Positions 56,801 through 61,439 of a stretch of 64,000 nt of DNA are shown in pieces (positions within the stretch are counted from its first letter, which is position 1; every line of letters starts with the position of its first letter). The notes under the pieces are model-generated. The model had not been told where the DNA came from. It searched no databases and saw only the letters and a list, made by a program, of their open reading frames with translations. The translations under genes and the position numbers were made by a program. This stretch comes from Angiostrongylus vasorum (lineage: Eukaryota > Nematoda > Chromadorea > Rhabditida > Metastrongylidae), in assembly GCA_018806985.1 (NCBI GenBank), contig JADANN010000460.1:186001-250000 (forward strand), written 5' to 3'.

Positions 56801-57279
56801 GAAGTGACGAAATAGACAGCTTGTGATAGCAAAGCGAAAACATGTTGTCAGTGAAATGACAAAGCAAATGTGAATATATTAAAATCATTCCTGTTAGGAT
56901 GGTGGACGGGGGAATCCTAAATAAATTAATTCTAAAACTTTTTTCTCTGTTGTGCTTTACCAGAACACGTAACACTACACCTTTCGTGACTGAAACTATG
57001 AACATGAACGAACAATTTTTTTCAAGGGTGCAGCTTTTTTCCCAGTAATGTACGACAGGTAATTTTTTCCCTTCAAATCATCTGCTGTTGGATGCAAATA
57101 TCCTCCAATTCATATCTTCGACTAACTAGCATAAAGTGCTCAAAATCGAAGTTTTCAGTTGGATAAACGACAGCACCACTAGCGATCGATCAGTGTTTCG
57201 GAAAGAAGTCGCTCATTCATTTTACGATAATGTTCTTCCGTGGGAATATGTGAAATTGCCGAAGGCTGAATACGTTTAA
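13670..57279 (+). CDS. Large type I membrane protein with about eight fibronectin III domains
   Basis: This is a secreted-start, single-pass cell-surface protein. Its likely role is adhesion or reception, but no ligand can be named. Supported exons: 13670-13820, 14737-14864, 17653-17724, 17932-18055, 18404-c.18455, 21085-21207, 21422-c.21535, 21634-21731, 21918-22000, 22173-22277, 23040-23106, 23237-23291, 23685-23850, 29794-29855, 34649-34737, 36526-36648, 46768-46855, 55129-55250, 55836-56017 and 57159-57279. Less sure are 32931-32964 and c.46351-46460. The protein starts with a leader (ILLIASVILSLP), then FN3 units, a membrane helix, a tail of about 50 residues and a TAA stop; AATAAA follows at 57346. 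No kinase or phosphatase motif is visible, so the resemblance of the ectodomain to ROS/sevenless-type receptors is loose. Introns reach about 10 kb and hold most of the window's transposons. Exons are missing between 36.6 and 55.1 kb. Confidence 0.7.
14565..14650 (+). repeat. Penelope-type terminal fragment
   Basis: GTTGCATGTGTTATATTTGT followed by GAGGAA matches 36405-36435 closely. The preceding GAAAAACGCCGAAGAGTCAG is a decayed form of the hammerhead-like core seen there. It lies in intron 1 of the FN3 gene. Confidence 0.45.
14956..14985 (-). repeat. Short boundary motif shared with Penelope remnants
   Basis: TCCTATTAACCTCGGCATTA recurs nearly unchanged at 27789-27818 and 36244-36273. At 27.8 kb it marks the outer end of a Penelope copy, so it is probably the element's terminus. 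Confidence 0.5.
15990..16165 (-). repeat. SINE-B copy 1
   Basis: It matches the family: GAGAGATTTGCAAAACTCCG, CGAACGCGCTATTACCCTTT, CGCCTGCCTCTCAGCTAGTT. On the minus strand the head reads as a tRNA-like internal promoter, with an A-box-like TGCTGTGATAATG and a B-box-like GCGTTCGTCCC. Confidence 0.7.
16905..16990 (+). mobile_element. RTE C-terminal fragment (R10)
   Basis: The frame MRMVDDRWARQVV parallels HVMRMNDNRWTRVV in RTE R1. Only about 25 codons are recognisable. Confidence 0.35.
17125..17275 (+). mobile_element. mariner transposase fragment
   Basis: GGATTGCGATCAGGCTCGAC and the next 110 bases align with 62245-62350 of the larger mariner copy, covering the segment between the first two catalytic aspartates. 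It lies just upstream of FN3 exon 3. Confidence 0.7.
17653..18055 (+). CDS. FN3 gene exons 3-4: end of FN3-1, start of FN3-2
   Basis: Exon 3 (17653-17724, TTTTAG acceptor, AAG|GTTTGG donor) encodes VKAERNGEIVDDW and closes FN3-1 with the F and G strands. Exon 4 (17932-18055, CTTTTAG acceptor, CAG|GTACAG donor) encodes a short acidic linker and the A-B strands of FN3-2, SSVKLEWRPHEGVPPG. Phases are 0-0 and 0-1. Confidence 0.75.
18250..18300. repeat. AAT-rich microsatellite
   Basis: An imperfect (AAT)n run (AATAATAATAATGACAGTAA and onward) lies in the intron between FN3 exons 4 and 5. A shorter TTA/TTG run lies at 21575-21595. Confidence 0.6.
18404..18455 (+). CDS. FN3 gene candidate exon 5 with an in-frame TAA
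   Basis: After the strong acceptor CTCTCAATCTTAG the frame set by exon 4 continues as EPSNYGLLIRFKTIIQ, which fits the C strand of FN3-2. It then meets TAA just before a plausible donor (AAA|GTAGCT). Using that donor keeps phase with the next exon at 21085. Either the donor is misread, or the copy carries a stop. Confidence 0.45.
18516..18796 (+). repeat. Pair of 75-bp direct repeats
   Basis: The segment 18516-18590 recurs at 18721-18796. Shared words include GTTGTTAAAGC, CCATGTCATCACCAT and CAATCATCCTCGCT (CAACCATCCTCGCT in the first). The 130-base spacer shows no repeat of its own. Confidence 0.7.
18945..19175 (-). repeat. SINE-B copy 2
   Basis: A long copy with all family blocks: TGCTGAGATATTTGCAAAAC, the CCATGCGGGTACTTCGTTTC head, CAGCAATCATCCATCAGCGG and a tail ending AACCCAGTTAAGCTGAGGC. 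Confidence 0.75.
19250..19385 (-). repeat. SINE-B copy 3
   Basis: This copy runs from AATGCAGAGATATTTGCAAA to GTGGGTCCTTCGTTTC and lacks the distal tail. It is preceded by GCGAAATATAACTTCA, also found before the copy at 33485, so the family consensus extends at least that far. Confidence 0.7.
19386..21084. other. FN3 gene intron, no recognised feature
   Basis: A plus-strand frame at 20091-20297 (64 to 68 codons) is fairly GC-rich for the area but has no domain I recognise and no paired splice sites. The rest is AT-rich. Confidence 0.45.
21085..22277 (+). CDS. FN3 gene exons 6-10: FN3-2 end, FN3-3, FN3-4
   Basis: Exon 6 (21085-21207) gives FTLGNLIAGERYEMTIRSAL, the E-F strands of FN3-2. Exon 7 (21422 to about 21535) gives the A-B strands of FN3-3, VVNLTWEVP. 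Exon 8 (21634-21731) gives FDVQYAEAENDNW and then LLHDLKK. Just past it, in another frame, GAFRITMQPLWVDGSP completes the F strand, which points to a one-base loss in the A run at 21726-21730. Exon 9 (21918-22000) gives GKLKYVHYWIG. Exon 10 (22173-22277, AAAG|GTAAGT donor) gives TEYILRIKTRLTNN. Exon 7 also has the better donor GTGAGT at 21540, which does not keep phase with exon 8. Confidence 0.65.
23040..23850 (+). CDS. FN3 gene exons 11-13: complete FN3-5
   Basis: This is the clearest domain. Exon 11 (23040-23106) gives the B strand DVNSVRLQWILEPH. Exon 12 (23237-23291, TATTGCAG acceptor) gives the C strand GYDVYVSDNK. Exon 13 (23685-23850, AATGCAG acceptor, ATCG|GTAAGC donor) gives WKLVRLDN, the E strand LNNLRNSTEYFVRVDVRN and the G strand APSVYRFKTI. 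All phases agree. The long E-F exon has the Leu-x-x-x-Thr-x-Tyr spacing typical of FN3. Confidence 0.8.
23940..24240 (+). repeat. SINE-A copy 1
   Basis: A diverged full-length copy: TGGTTTAGAGGCCCG as A box region, CGTTCGAGATCACG as B box, then the body (ACCAGACTTTTCTGAGAGGA, GGTAGGCCACCG) and tail. Confidence 0.65.
24240..25395. other. FN3 gene intron with a 38-bp tandem duplication
   Basis: At 25180-25217 and 25218-25255 the same 38-base unit (starting TGTTTAATGGAAGCATT) stands twice with one difference (G to A). A plus-strand frame at 24799-25068 opens with a hydrophobic stretch but shows no further support. Confidence 0.55.
25395..25690 (+). repeat. SINE-A copy 2
   Basis: A well-preserved copy: ACGCAGTGGTCGGAGGCGCC (A box), GGATCGGTCCGCGCATCC (B box region), then CCTTCCATCTCTACGGGGTC and ACTCGTCTGGAAGGATAGCA, with the tail AACGCCGAAAGCTTTGCTTT. 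Confidence 0.75.
25690..27330. other. Unassigned FN3 intron region
   Basis: No exon with paired splice sites was found. The 26200-26720 part is less AT-rich and may be a worn transposon, but no motif can be named. Confidence 0.35.
27330..27535 (+). mobile_element. RTE reverse transcriptase fragment (R6)
   Basis: The frame FVDYEKAFDSVETNAIL at 27339-27400 is the RTE finger-to-palm motif. A decayed GVRKDGIIS piece follows near 27485. Confidence 0.75.
27560..27770 (-). pseudogene. Unrecognised open frame fragment
   Basis: After a stop near 27726, the minus strand stays open for about 60 codons to TGA near 27540. The reading includes HVSVTNDDHLRSRMETILG and HNHRRLLREEERHEG. The composition looks like true coding sequence, but I cannot place it in a family. 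It lies between an RTE piece and a Penelope end, so it is more likely transposon-derived than host. Confidence 0.35.
27789..28600 (-). mobile_element. Penelope-like element: GIY-YIG endonuclease end and terminal repeat (P1)
   Basis: The minus-strand frame 28579-28154 (141 codons) encodes the C-terminal part of a Penelope-like product. It has a Cys pair linker (CIICPNGRDGDC), then the GIY-YIG nuclease core VYLISCKTCGDEYIGETGR and IKEH, then KTLEAFWTNSRNPK. The nuclease nicks target DNA for insertion. In LCVSIKEH a Ser stands where family members usually have Arg, which may abolish activity. Downstream on the minus strand is a noncoding end with the hammerhead-like core (CTGAGGA at 27915-27909, GAAA at 27894-27891) and the boundary motif at 27818-27789. 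The reverse transcriptase part is absent, so this is a 5'-truncated copy. Confidence 0.8.
28601..29790. other. FN3 gene intron, no recognised feature
   Basis: Only short AT-rich frames are seen on both strands, with no repeat family recognised. Confidence 0.45.
29794..36648 (+). CDS. FN3 gene exons 14-16: FN3-6 spread over 7 kb
   Basis: Exon 14 (29794-29855, GATGCAG acceptor, TTG|GTAAGT donor) gives SPEQWQNTLINDSKDLGL and continues exon 13 in phase. A possible 34-base exon at 32931-32964 adds IVSLPWIRRRK. Exon 15 (34649-34737, GTTAG acceptor, AAG|GTACTG donor) gives YTIIYKLAIYDFVLCDYESC, a C strand. Exon 16 (36526-36648, ACATACAG acceptor, CAG|GTCAGC donor) gives EQLTEVETEYMLTVSYN, an E-F pair. 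Each join keeps phase. Sequence likeness is weaker than for FN3-5. Confidence 0.55.
30360..31900 (-). mobile_element. Degenerate RTE copy (R7)
   Basis: The minus strand near 30590-30400 reads SADDFVLLYSSAVEAKAML with a following LTELNEALKKLD, the RTE palm with an altered first residue. The 31500-31830 part resembles the linker after the endonuclease. Frames are heavily broken in between. Confidence 0.6.
31901..32930. other. FN3 gene intron, no recognised feature
   Basis: No exon or known repeat is seen. A possible 34-base FN3 microexon follows at 32931-32964. Confidence 0.4.
33270..33450 (+). repeat. Dispersed repeat family D, copy 2
   Basis: It parallels 54690-54860 in word order: GATCAGCAATCGACGACG, then a purine-rich GCGAAAGAGCGAATAGAACG block and GCAGATGTGAAGGCGG. 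It directly precedes a SINE-B copy. Confidence 0.45.
33470..33645 (-). repeat. SINE-B copy 4
   Basis: A well-preserved copy: GAAATATAACTTCAATGATG, GCTGAGATATTTGCAAAACT, GGGGAGTAACGCGTTCACCA, CATGCGGGTCCTTCGTTCCG. Confidence 0.75.
33646..34640. other. FN3 gene intron, no recognised feature
   Basis: No exon or known repeat was identified. FN3 exon 15 starts at 34649. Confidence 0.4.
35185..35460 (+). repeat. SINE-A copy 3
   Basis: A diverged copy: TAGAGGTGCCCTTCAATTCA, CCAAATCTTCCATCTTTCCG, TGGTAGCAGGCTTGTG, AATCACTTCTACGATGCTCC, with the tail GATTGCTCAACTCCGGC. Confidence 0.6.
36244..36440 (+). repeat. Penelope-type terminal fragments
   Basis: The boundary motif (36244-36273, minus sense) is followed by a plus-sense end: GGGCTCTGAAAAAGGCGATT, then GCCGAAACGTCAGCTACCGT and GTATGTGTTATATTTGTGAG. 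The core keeps the GAAA and the GGC/GCC helix but has CTGAAAA in place of CTGANGA. It lies just upstream of FN3 exon 16. Confidence 0.5.
37600..37880 (+). repeat. SINE-A copy 4
   Basis: GATGCTGTGGTTAGAGGAGG (A box) and TTAGGTTCGATCTCGC (B box) make the tRNA origin of the head especially clear here. The usual body and a tail near 37860 follow. Confidence 0.7.
38130..38360 (+). repeat. Repeat family C, 3' part
   Basis: It parallels 61120-61270: GGTTTACTCTTAAGTAGGCT, then GATGACTTTTGCGTTACGAC and GCAGTTCGACATTCAAGA. The 5' half is not recognisable. Confidence 0.4.
38640..38870 (-). repeat. SINE-B copy 5, diverged subfamily
   Basis: On the minus strand it reads as GCATAGCACGTGAGTCGTCG with a B-box-like AATTCGAAGCC, matching the plus copy at 58310-58500 better than the main group. 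It suggests two subfamilies. Confidence 0.6.
39100..39480 (-). mobile_element. RTE endonuclease fragment (R9)
   Basis: On the minus strand, bases 39290-39180 parallel the R1 endonuclease (the FFxVxIGDFN region), broken by stops. Upstream sequence to 39480 continues the match weakly. Confidence 0.5.
39585..40030 (-). mobile_element. Penelope-like element remnant (P2)
   Basis: The minus strand gives a decayed form of the P1 nuclease tail (EDFEVKGIILAKES, LKTLDAFWTNSKNPKMN) and of the zone before it, with stops in the nuclease core. Confidence 0.65.
42776..43080. mobile_element. TTAA-flanked foldback (MITE-like) unit
   Basis: TTAA at 42776-42779 and 43077-43080 bounds arms of about 60 bases. 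TTTACTGC, CACAGCAGAGTA and ATGTGTGATACA recur inverted, with only a few mismatches (left 42784-42839, right 43017-43074). TTAA targets are typical of piggyBac-type elements. No transposase is present. Confidence 0.6.
42840..43015 (-). repeat. SINE-B copy 6, inside the foldback unit
   Basis: GACGAGATATTTGTAAAACT, CGAACGCGCTATTGCCTTTT, TTTCGCCTGTCTCTCAGCTA and CAGCAATCACCGGCC give the full family order. Confidence 0.75.
43105..43251 (+). repeat. SINE-B copy 7
   Basis: Plus-sense copy: GGGTGATTATTGATAGCACT, GAACTAGCTGGAAGGCAGGC, TGTATGGTGTGGTGGTGAAC. It is truncated after the A-box region, at the target duplication. Confidence 0.65.
43410..44600 (-). mobile_element. RTE copy R3, opposite strand to R2
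   Basis: The minus strand carries the RTE order from the linker (near 44570-44180) through the finger region (44060-43830) to the palm and LNxTK region (43700-43540). It ends near 43410 at the point where R2 also ends. Stops and shifts are frequent. Confidence 0.7.
44720..45285 (-). mobile_element. Penelope-like element remnant with deleted nuclease core (P3)
   Basis: The minus strand shows VRNLLYDRLCTK and a decayed CNxCxNxRDxD region. GTVNLIPCK then jumps directly to the C-terminal LLDRFRLIPKVG, so the YIG...EH part is lost. Downstream, 44800-44750 holds a decayed hammerhead-like core (GGCGAAACCTCCGAAACGCC on the minus strand). Confidence 0.65.
45290..46350. other. FN3 gene intron, no recognised feature
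   Basis: AT-rich, with a purine-rich run at 45535-45615 and TA-rich simple sequence at 45910-45950. No supported exon. Confidence 0.45.
46351..46855 (+). CDS. FN3 gene later exons: part of FN3-7
   Basis: The second piece (46768-46855) is well supported: TTTTCTTCATCTCACAG acceptor, FEYRLAVQTNTDSDRYLPL as an F strand, and CAT|GTGAGA donor. The first piece (about 46351-46460, TGCATTAG acceptor, GTG|GTACGC donor) gives DLIVVFVYCKALGAIDMW, which fits B-C strands, but it does not join the second in phase. A small exon is probably missing between them. Confidence 0.5.
46990..49090 (-). mobile_element. RTE copy R4 with internal inversion and deletion
   Basis: Reading right to left: a 5' leader (49080-48520), endonuclease start (48480-48260), endonuclease body (48160-47985: GLKKLYREDFF, AIIGDFN, LSEFI), a jump into the RT finger zone (47985-47855), an opposite-sense patch (47765-47850), then the C-terminal part (47722-47411: RRQDEGSLSVIKQAVERT) and the tail to 46990 (MTRFIKMSNVELEGK). 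It is inactive. Confidence 0.75.
49150..50780 (+). mobile_element. RTE copy R5
   Basis: The plus-strand leader (49155-49220) is shared with R2 and R4. Next come LTFIDYEKAFDSV (49620-49660), then SEAEAMINELNGALKEATLRI and NRKKTNF (49960-50040). The tail HIIRRTKEDRWIERTMEW (50485-50545) equals the family's C-terminal signature. The endonuclease and most of the palm are deleted. Residue choice is closer to R6 and R7 than to R1. Confidence 0.75.
51265..51320 (+). repeat. Penelope-type terminal fragment with hammerhead-like core
   Basis: CGGCTCTGCGGAAGACGAAG then ACGTCGAAACGTTAGCCGAA. The GACG/CGTC helix, GAAA and the flanking CGGCT/AGCCG pairing are intact; CTGCGGA replaces CTGATGA. It is followed by AATAAA. 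Confidence 0.6.
51720..52250 (+). mobile_element. RTE fragment (R8)
   Basis: LADFANTCEKIGLKLNFTKT (51845-51900) matches the R1 segment after the palm, and a decayed LRRRDExSLN follows near 52030. Upstream, FDKVYY-like palm remnants are too broken to be sure. Confidence 0.65.
52251..52855. other. FN3 gene intron, no recognised feature
   Basis: No repeat or exon was identified. A minus frame at 52438-52683 is Lys/Arg-rich without a domain. Confidence 0.4.
52858..53110. repeat. Two SINE-B pieces in opposite sense
   Basis: A minus-sense partial copy (52858-52945: GATGCTGAGATAGGGGCAAA, CACGCTATTACCCTTTTCGG) adjoins a plus-sense copy of the diverged subfamily (52965-53110: GTAACACGTGAGTCACCGGA, with B-box-like GAGTTCGAAGC and then GAGGTTCCCGGTTTTGCTCA). 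Confidence 0.6.
53740..54030 (-). repeat. SINE-A copy 5
   Basis: A full-length inverse copy: AAAGCTTTTGGTGTTGATTA, TTGTTGGAGGTGATCGAGTG, AAGTCTGGTATCAATTTGCC, and the head GGCGCCTCGTACCACTGCGC. Confidence 0.75.
54318..54400 (+). repeat. SINE-A, 5' fragment
   Basis: CAGAGGTGCCCTGCAATATG, ACATGGCCTCCCATACTTCT and AGGTTGGCAAACTAGTA match the head and early body of the family. Confidence 0.5.
54465..54640 (-). repeat. SINE-B copy 8
   Basis: ATGCTGAGATATTTGCAAAA, CTCCGGACTGCAGGTGTCTG, ACCACACCATGCGAGTCCTT and CTGCCATCAGCAATCATCCG form a nearly complete copy. Confidence 0.75.
54690..54860 (+). repeat. Dispersed repeat family D, copy 3
   Basis: GAGGAAGCAAATCGAATGCA and CACAGTAGATGTGGTGACGG match copy 1. 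It sits next to SINE-B copy 8. Confidence 0.5.
55129..57279 (+). CDS. FN3 gene 3' exons: last FN3, transmembrane helix, tail and stop
   Basis: Exon 55129-55250 (CTCTTTGATCTTAG acceptor, GTT|GTGATG donor) gives FPIRFSVWAAVCVCDRVG and GTPFQSTV, an F-G pair. Exon 55836-56017 (TTGCAG acceptor, ACAAG|GTACGT donor) gives a juxtamembrane Cys, the helix LSFLLLYLPLFLVNNVFVTL and AFIYWIVAEKKHP, where the lysines act as a stop-transfer. Exon 57159-57279 (GTTTTCAG acceptor) completes the split codon and gives the tail, with FYDNVLPWEYV and the C-terminus KAEYV, then TAA. Phases agree between the last two. The acidic-X-hydrophobic C-terminus could be a class III PDZ ligand, which is a guess. Confidence 0.7.
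56450..56745 (+). repeat. SINE-A copy 6
   Basis: The clearest head in the window: GTGGCGCAGTGGTCGGAGGC, then AGAATCGATCCCCGCGCC, CCTTCCATTCCTCCGGGTAT, ACCAGACTCGTTTGGGAGAA and TCAATCACCTCCAAACGACG. It lies in the last intron of the FN3 gene. Confidence 0.8.
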
Positions 57280-57345
57280 TTCAGTTATAGACATTGGTCA
57301 CATCTATGCTAGAACACTTATAATGAGAGATTATTGCTACACTGT

Positions 57346-57351
57346 AATAAA
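57346..57351 (+). terminator. Poly(A) signal of the FN3 gene
   Basis: AATAAA lies about 70 bases after the TAA at 57277-57279, a normal distance for a compact nematode 3' UTR. It supports 57279 as the real end of the coding region. Confidence 0.55.
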
Positions 57352-58078
57352 CACTTCAATGGTTGAGTGTTTTTGAATATCCTTCTAGATGCAGTACGTT
57401 AACCAAGCTTTGGAATTACGTTCAACATGTGTCTCATATATCTTTAAAAGGGAAGATTGGTTTTTGTAAGAGAAGTGCAAAGAAAAAAATTCCACTCAAA
57501 AGTACTGAAGTGGCCCAATCAATGTCGATCTTTTAAGAAGCTATTTTCCAAAAAATCCTAAAATTATTTGTTGTATCATTTGTCTTCGCACTGATCAATG
57601 AGTGATTAGTGTGAGCAGGAGTAAAGTCTTCATTCGAGCTTGTCGCGTGCTATGGCTTCGCAATGTGTTCTACTAGCTCGAGGGATAGCAATAATCCTAT
57701 GGTTTTCCTTAATGGCCTTTATGAAGATGTTTGACTATCATTTTGGTAATCTTCCAGTTTTGCGCTTCACATTCCATGCAGTACAACTGCTATTTATTGT
57801 TTAACGACTACTTCTGCTCGCCAATTCTCATGTGGAAGTATAACATAGGCAGTGAAGTCATAATATTTCCAAAACCATGCCATGATGTCTGTCGAAGCGC
57901 ACTATATCTTCAATTATCGTCATATCTTTCCCACTTCGCAAATCCTCTCCTATTTCTGTGAGACTGAATGCTTACCATGTTTTCGACGGCTCATTCGAAG
58001 ATCGTGTGTATAGAACAGTCACAACGTCCTAACTTCATTTGCCAGCTATTATTACTTTATACGGTATGGTATGATGTG
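57352..58078. other. Intergenic downstream of the FN3 gene
   Basis: A plus frame at 57731-57961 (Cys/Tyr-rich) has no supporting splice sites or domain. Nothing else was recognised. Confidence 0.4.
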
Positions 58079-58079
58079 A

Positions 58080-58500
58080 AATACAACAGGTGTAAGGCCA
58101 AAATATTTGCAAAACCTCTACTCCAGGCCGGATTTAAACCCTCGATTACCGTTTTCTGTACCTCACGTGTTAACTACTTCATCATTGAGTCCATTTGCCT
58201 TTCCCTCAGTCAGTATTTTACGCCAGTGATGTCGTCAGCAATCACCCGCCAACGAGAGTGATCTGGGGAGCACAAATCGACGTTGAACCCAGTCGACTGC
58301 AACTTCGACGTGGCTGGCTTTGGTGAATGCTGATAGCACCGATAGAGTTAAATCATGGCTGAGAGAAAGGTAAAGCAAGGGCATCGGTGGATGCGGTGGA
58401 TAGTACGTGATCCCTCGATAACGAAAATCGCGTTTTCGAAACCCGGTTGAGGTTCCAAGTTTTGCTCATATATCAGCATCCATGTGGATGCATGTATATA
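58080..58500. repeat. Head-to-head SINE-B pair
   Basis: A minus-sense copy (58080-58300: AATATTTGCAAAACCTCTAC, CAGCAATCACCCGCCAACGA, GATCTGGGGAGCACAAATCG) adjoins a plus-sense copy (58310-58500: GCTGATAGCACCGATAGAGT, GGTGGATAGTACGTGATCCC, CGTTTTCGAAACCC, GAGGTTCCAAGTTTTGCTCA). Confidence 0.65.
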
Positions 58501-58664
58501 GTTTGGCGGCACATTTGGATAAATCTATAAATCCGGCTAGCACAGAGGATAATGAGTCGGTCAACTGTGAGTTGAGGTAGCACGGCTTGAAGTAAAGAAA
58601 GTAGATTCAGTATGGATCGAAAGGTAACTTCCTCTTCCTGTCCTAACCTGTTTTAAATCTCGCA

Positions 58665-58745
58665 TTTCGGTAGATACTTGATACTTGATGCTTGATACTT
58701 GAACGCTCGACCTCAATGGTCGTGCGCGCCCCAGCATAGTAATTT
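58665..58745 (+). repeat. Repeat family C, 5' end
   Basis: Three tandem GATACTTGAT-type units lead into TGAACGCTCGACCTCAATGG and GCGCGCCCCAGCA, matching the start of the 60905 copy. Confidence 0.6.
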
Positions 58746-58774
58746 TGATAGATAGTAGTAGATAATGTCGAAAT

Positions 58775-59060
58775 ATAGTGCGTGTACCGCACTGGTTAAA
58801 GGTGGCCTGCTATACACTTGTAGTCGATCGTTCAATCCCGTGCCATGGGTTCATCAAGCCTTCCATTCCTTCGGGGGTCGGCAAATTGGTACCAGACTTG
58901 TTAGAAAGGATAACAGCACTAATTTGATACATCGTCAGGCAACTGCAACTCATTATATAACCCAGCTATGCATTCAATCACCTCTAACGATGCTTTATCA
59001 AGCCGAATGCAAGGCGCATTCCTGAGGAATTGCTCAACGCCGAAAGCTTAATCCATTGTT
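58775..59060 (+). repeat. SINE-A copy 7
   Basis: CGCACTGGTTAAAGGTGGCC, GTCGATCGTTCAATCCCG (B box), GGTCGGCAAATTGGTACCAG, ATCACCTCTAACGATGCTTT, and the tail ATTGCTCAACGCCGAAAGCT. Confidence 0.75.
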
Positions 59061-60599
59061 GTTTAGGGTCAGTAAGGGAAATCATATCAATACTTCACCA
59101 AAAAAATCTTCCACTGATATAACGGAAATTTTCTGCGATGGAAGGAGGCGCAAAGGGCAGTATGAGTTGATTTCAATGAATGAAAGGTGGTCGCACGTTG
59201 TCTCATGTAGTGGCTGCCCAAAATTGTGTGTTGTGTTGAATGTGTTAATGTTTGGTAAATCATTTGTAGCAAAATGATTTTTACTGTTTACAACCTTACA
59301 ACCACCATTTCTCTGCTAGTTGACCTTATTATTGCTCAATAGTAGATAGAAAAGTGATGTTAGACGAAAGCTGGTAGTTGTGGAATATTTCTACTTCTGC
59401 GCTTTTGGTCCACTATATTTGGAGGAAGCGTTTGCAGAATAGATTTTCCCATATGCACATTCCATGCAAGAGCATAACATGCTTATGAAGAGATGCCACT
59501 GTAGTTCACTTAGTATGTATTGTCAAGTACTATGTTATGTGAACTGAGAAACAAAATTACACATGCGTACTCACAGAAAGCGAACTTGAACACGTCAAAA
59601 TGAAGAGAAAGACTTACAAGATCTTCAGTTTCAGAACCTTTCTAACTTTGGTCGATGAAAGTTCAAAGCTTATATTTTGACCAAAGATAGCTTGCTAAGC
59701 GTATGTTCAGAGACCTGTGAGCGAGGTGAGGTTTCGCAAACTTTTTGGTTTTGCACCAGTTATAAATGGAAGGCAACACTAAGAATGCATCCTTTGTACA
59801 CAACTTGTTTCTTCTTCTGTCTCAAACGACCGGATTTTTTTCCCATTTGATGATTAAAGCGGACTAGGATGGAGGTCTCATCGGCTGGAAGAAGTTAGAA
59901 CGCAAATGGCTTCGATTAAATCCCATCCTATGTTAGTTAGGAATGGTCTTCTCATGACTAGTATCGCTATTTGCGGCCCCAACACCGGAGGTAGACCTTG
60001 CTCCACTGAACGAAAGACTTATGCGGACGAAAATAAACTCAAGAGAAACCAGTGTCCGACATCGTCAAGTGAAGTGGTTTCAGGTGACAATCATTTATCA
60101 CAAATTTCTTGCGTGGTTGCCTTGTCGTCCCTCGTTTGTTCACAAGCAATCCCATCGATTTTAATATGGTCTGCGGCACCTAGTGGTCGATGAAGTTTGT
60201 ATATTATTCAGGCTTAATGCAATATGGACGGATGAGGTCACTGTGAGGTTTCGTGAGAGTATATTGGCATTTCAGATTGAATAACGTCTCCATTTTGATC
60301 TGGCCAAGCACAACATTCCTTGAAAATCCAAAAAAAAGAGAAACAACTGCAATTATCTCCCTCCAAAAAGGTTAGAATATCATCGCGACAGAGTAAAAAT
60401 AGTCTCCTCGTTAAATCATTGAGACTGCAACAGCAGTTATTCTAATTATTAGGCGATTCAGAAATAAATGACACATTTAAAAGATTTGTTGTCTTAATGT
60501 ATTTTCTAGCAAAAAAACATTCCTTGTACCATGCAATATTATTCAATTTTTATCGAAATTTAAATTCATCTACCAATTTCGAACTTTGCGATTTTAACA
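59061..60599. other. Intergenic, no recognised feature
   Basis: A plus frame at 59906-60193 (95 codons) shows no domain and no splice context. No known repeat family is seen. Confidence 0.45.
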
Positions 60600-60772
60600 T
60601 TTGTTTATACTGTTGAGCTTACACGACGTTGGTACGAGATGTTTATTCGGCTAACGCTTCGATGTCTTCGTCCTCATCAGAGCCGACAATCCTTGTCGAT
60701 GGTCCACAGTTGTTCCTCTTCTCGATGTGACGTCTTCGTCTCGCAATACAGGGCGATTATTGTTGATATAGT
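60600..60772 (-). repeat. Penelope-type terminal repeat, left inverted arm
   Basis: On the minus strand: ACCATCGACAAG, GTCGGCTCTGATGAGGACGA, then CGTTAGCCGAATAAACATCT and CGTCGTGTAAGCTCAAC. It mirrors 61440-61678 almost base for base over about 105 bases. GAAA is mutated to GAAG here. Confidence 0.75.
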
Positions 60773-60904
60773 CATCAGTTGATTATAATTTGTTTTTCAA
60801 CAGATAATCCACCCTGCAGCAGTCGGTATTTTGTTAGCTAGCACATGGCGAACAGCAAAACAACAGTTTTGAAACCGACCGTCATTTAACCTCGGTGCTG
60901 TAAT

Positions 60905-61275
60905 ACTTACTTGATACTTGATACTTGAACGGCCCGTCTTCACTGGTTTTTGCGGGCCCCCAGCACAATCTCTGTTTTTCGGAGATTTGCTGATTAAGCT
61001 ATTATGGTTTCCTGGAGTCCCGAGGTCAACCTGGCCAAAGTCTGCCCCGGCTTTTCACCACCGCAGGCAGTCGCCGCCCTTGTGGATCAGAGGGTGATTT
61101 GCCACCATGCGACTTTAATACTAAAACGGTGGTGGATCCTGGTATTGGTTTGCTCTTAGCTAGGCTTCCTGATGGAAACGCCGGACTCCTTCTTAGCTTA
61201 AAAGACCCTGCCAGGGGATGAATCCCCGTTGTACATCGCAGTTCGACACCCAGGAACACCTCACAGCCACGATGA
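60905..61275 (+). repeat. Repeat family C, longest copy
   Basis: It begins with tandem TTGATACTTGATACTTGA, then CGGCCCGTCTTCACTGG and GCGGGCCCCCAGCACA. The middle is shared with 6583-6860, and the 3' part ends GCAGTTCGACACCCAGGAAC. It lies between the two inverted Penelope arms. Confidence 0.75.
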
Positions 61276-61439
61276 GGCGGTAAACCGTTGGGAGGGGAGC
61301 TATAATAAAATTAGACAAATAGATAAGATAGACAAGTAACAGTAAAATAGTGGCAAATAAATGATAGCAAATAATAAATAGATAGATAATTTAAGTAATA
61401 AACAATCGGTTGAAAAAACAAATGATCATCATCTGGTAA

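Noticed and set aside
57159..57279. Final FN3 exon as the start of a receptor tyrosine kinase
   Set aside because: LPWEYVKLP looked like a juxtamembrane segment, but a stop and AATAAA follow, and no glycine loop, HRD or DFG motif was found to the window end.
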